Shown in pieces: positions 63,339-64,000 of a DNA stretch of 64,000 bases. The number at the start of each line of letters is the position of its first letter. Within the stretch, counting starts at the first letter, position 1. The position numbers and the translations under genes are program-made. The stretch spans positions 2,977,501 through 3,041,500 of the forward strand of contig NZ_LBIA02000001.1 in assembly GCF_001006325.2 (NCBI RefSeq). The letters are read 5' to 3'. The DNA comes from Afipia massiliensis (lineage in GTDB: Bacteria > Pseudomonadota > Alphaproteobacteria > Rhizobiales > Xanthobacteraceae). The notes beneath the pieces are model-generated. The model saw only the letters and a program-made list of their open reading frames with translations, was not told the origin of the DNA and did no database searches.

Positions 63339-64000
63339 TCATTCATTCGCAACCAGCGCGTGAACCGAGAACATCCCGTCGGGATCTGTCCACGACGCGC
63401 GCGGGGTCCATCCCGACCCACGCGCCAGCGTGGTGAAGCGCTCGATGCTGTATTTGTAGCTGCTCTCGGTGTGGATCGTCTCGCCGGTGCGGAACGTCGC
63501 CGTGTGATCCAGCACCCGCACAGTCTGCGGCTTGCGGCTGATGAGATGCATCTCGATGCGATGGCGCTGGCGGTTGTAGATCGCGCGGTGCTTGAATCCG
63601 TCGAGATCGAGATTGCCGCCGAGTTCGCGGTTGATCCGCGCCAGCACGTTGAGATTGAACTGGCCGGTCACGCCCGCCGCATCGTTGTAGGCGTCGTGAA
63701 GCACGCGTTCGTCCTTCTCCAGATCGACGCCGACGATCAGCGTCGCGCCTTCGCCGAGAATGGCGCGGGCGCTGCGCAGGAAGGCGCAGGCTTCATGCGG
63801 GTCGAAATTGCCGATGGTCGAGCCGGGAAAGAAGCCGACTTTCGGCATGTCCTTGATTTCCAGCGGCAGTTCGAACGGCTTGGTGAAGTCGGCGTTTACC
63901 GGATAAACGGCGAGATCGGGAAAGTCCCCGCGCAATGTGCTGGCCTGTCCGTTGAGAAAGTCGCCGGAAATGTCCACCGGCACGTAGGCCTTGAAGGAGC
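63339..64000 (-). CDS. egtD: L-histidine N(alpha)-methyltransferase EgtD, C-terminal part (5' end outside window)
   Basis: The frame runs off the right edge, and 220 residues are present. They match EgtD: AYVPVDISGDFLNGQASTL at the SAM-binding side, VGFFPGSTIGNFDPHEACAF, LIVGVDLEKDERVLHDAYND, GVTGQFNLNVLARINRELGG and the late GETIHTESSYKYSIERFTTL. EgtD trimethylates histidine to hercynine in ergothioneine synthesis. The N-terminus, and probably egtB upstream of it on this strand, are outside the window. Its end lies 4 bases from the convergent LtrA gene. Confidence 0.93.
   Translation of the reverse strand, partial: SFKAYVPVDISGDFLNGQASTLRGDFPDLAVYPVNADFTKPFELPLEIKDMPKVGFFPGSTIGNFDPHEACAFLRSARAILGEGATLIVGVDLEKDERVLHDAYNDAAGVTGQFNLNVLARINRELGGNLDLDGFKHRAIYNRQRHRIEMHLISRKPQTVRVLDHTATFRTGETIHTESSYKYSIERFTTLARGSGWTPRASWTDPDGMFSVHALVANE

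Overview
The window is high-GC alphaproteobacterial chromosome, most likely from the Nitrobacteraceae/Bradyrhizobiaceae (Bradyrhizobium, Afipia, Rhodopseudomonas and relatives). The evidence is a CckA-type hybrid kinase, a Rhizobiales LexA box (GAAC-N7-GAAC) before recA, the zeta-type F1-ATPase inhibitor (DUF1476), a PurS/PurQ/PurL purine system, and several families of short palindromic repeats typical of that family. The genus cannot be fixed from sequence reading alone. No tRNA, rRNA, CRISPR array, prophage or intact insertion sequence was seen.

Layout. 0-6.4 kb: the 3' end of cckA, a Tim44-domain membrane protein, a lectin-like exported protein, a glutathione S-transferase, a cupin and small unknowns. 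6.4-8.4 kb: a 1-kb structured, apparently non-coding block next to an A/T-rich lone SIR2-like gene, the best candidate here for a horizontally acquired defence gene. 8.4-18.2 kb: class I fumarase, a TetR/carotenoid-cleavage-oxygenase divergent pair, a cysteine hydrolase, and a YciB-type membrane gene cluster with its own TetR gene. 18.3-25.8 kb: a SET-domain protein with a histone-H1-like tail, a frameshifted DMT transporter, small membrane proteins, an XRE regulator, a FrnE-like DsbA protein, an MFS/AraC divergent pair. 25.8-32 kb: a cupin/JmjC-GNAT overlapping pair, three clustered PilZ genes, and small exported or membrane proteins. 32-46 kb: recA, the glycine-cleavage operon gcvT-gcvH-gcvP under a tandem glycine riboswitch, alaS, a universal stress protein divergent from a Kef-type antiporter, a thioesterase and icd. 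46-64 kb: an ECF42-like sigma factor with its DGPF/YCII partner, a TrmJ-like methyltransferase fused to a DUF559 domain, the ATPase zeta subunit, purC-purS-(corA)-purQ-(thioesterase)-purL, a LysR/GGT/substrate-binding-protein locus, DUF427, BolA, LtrA and the 3' part of egtD.

How the parts work together. Most of the window is housekeeping metabolism: de novo purine synthesis steps PurC and PurSQL, TCA enzymes Fum and Icd, one-carbon flux through the glycine-cleavage system with glycine-responsive control, SOS recombination, and cell-cycle control through CckA. Accessory genes sit between these as single genes or divergent regulator-target pairs.

The most unusual structural signal is a family of three paired-hairpin intergenic elements (about 21.1, 54.3 and 61.7 kb) whose stems differ in sequence but keep pairing through compensatory changes. 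Several other repeat families (GTCCCCGC-CTTC-GCGGGGAC, GTCATTGCGAG, GATCATGC, and GCGTTTTC-GAAAACGC types) fill the intergenic gaps.
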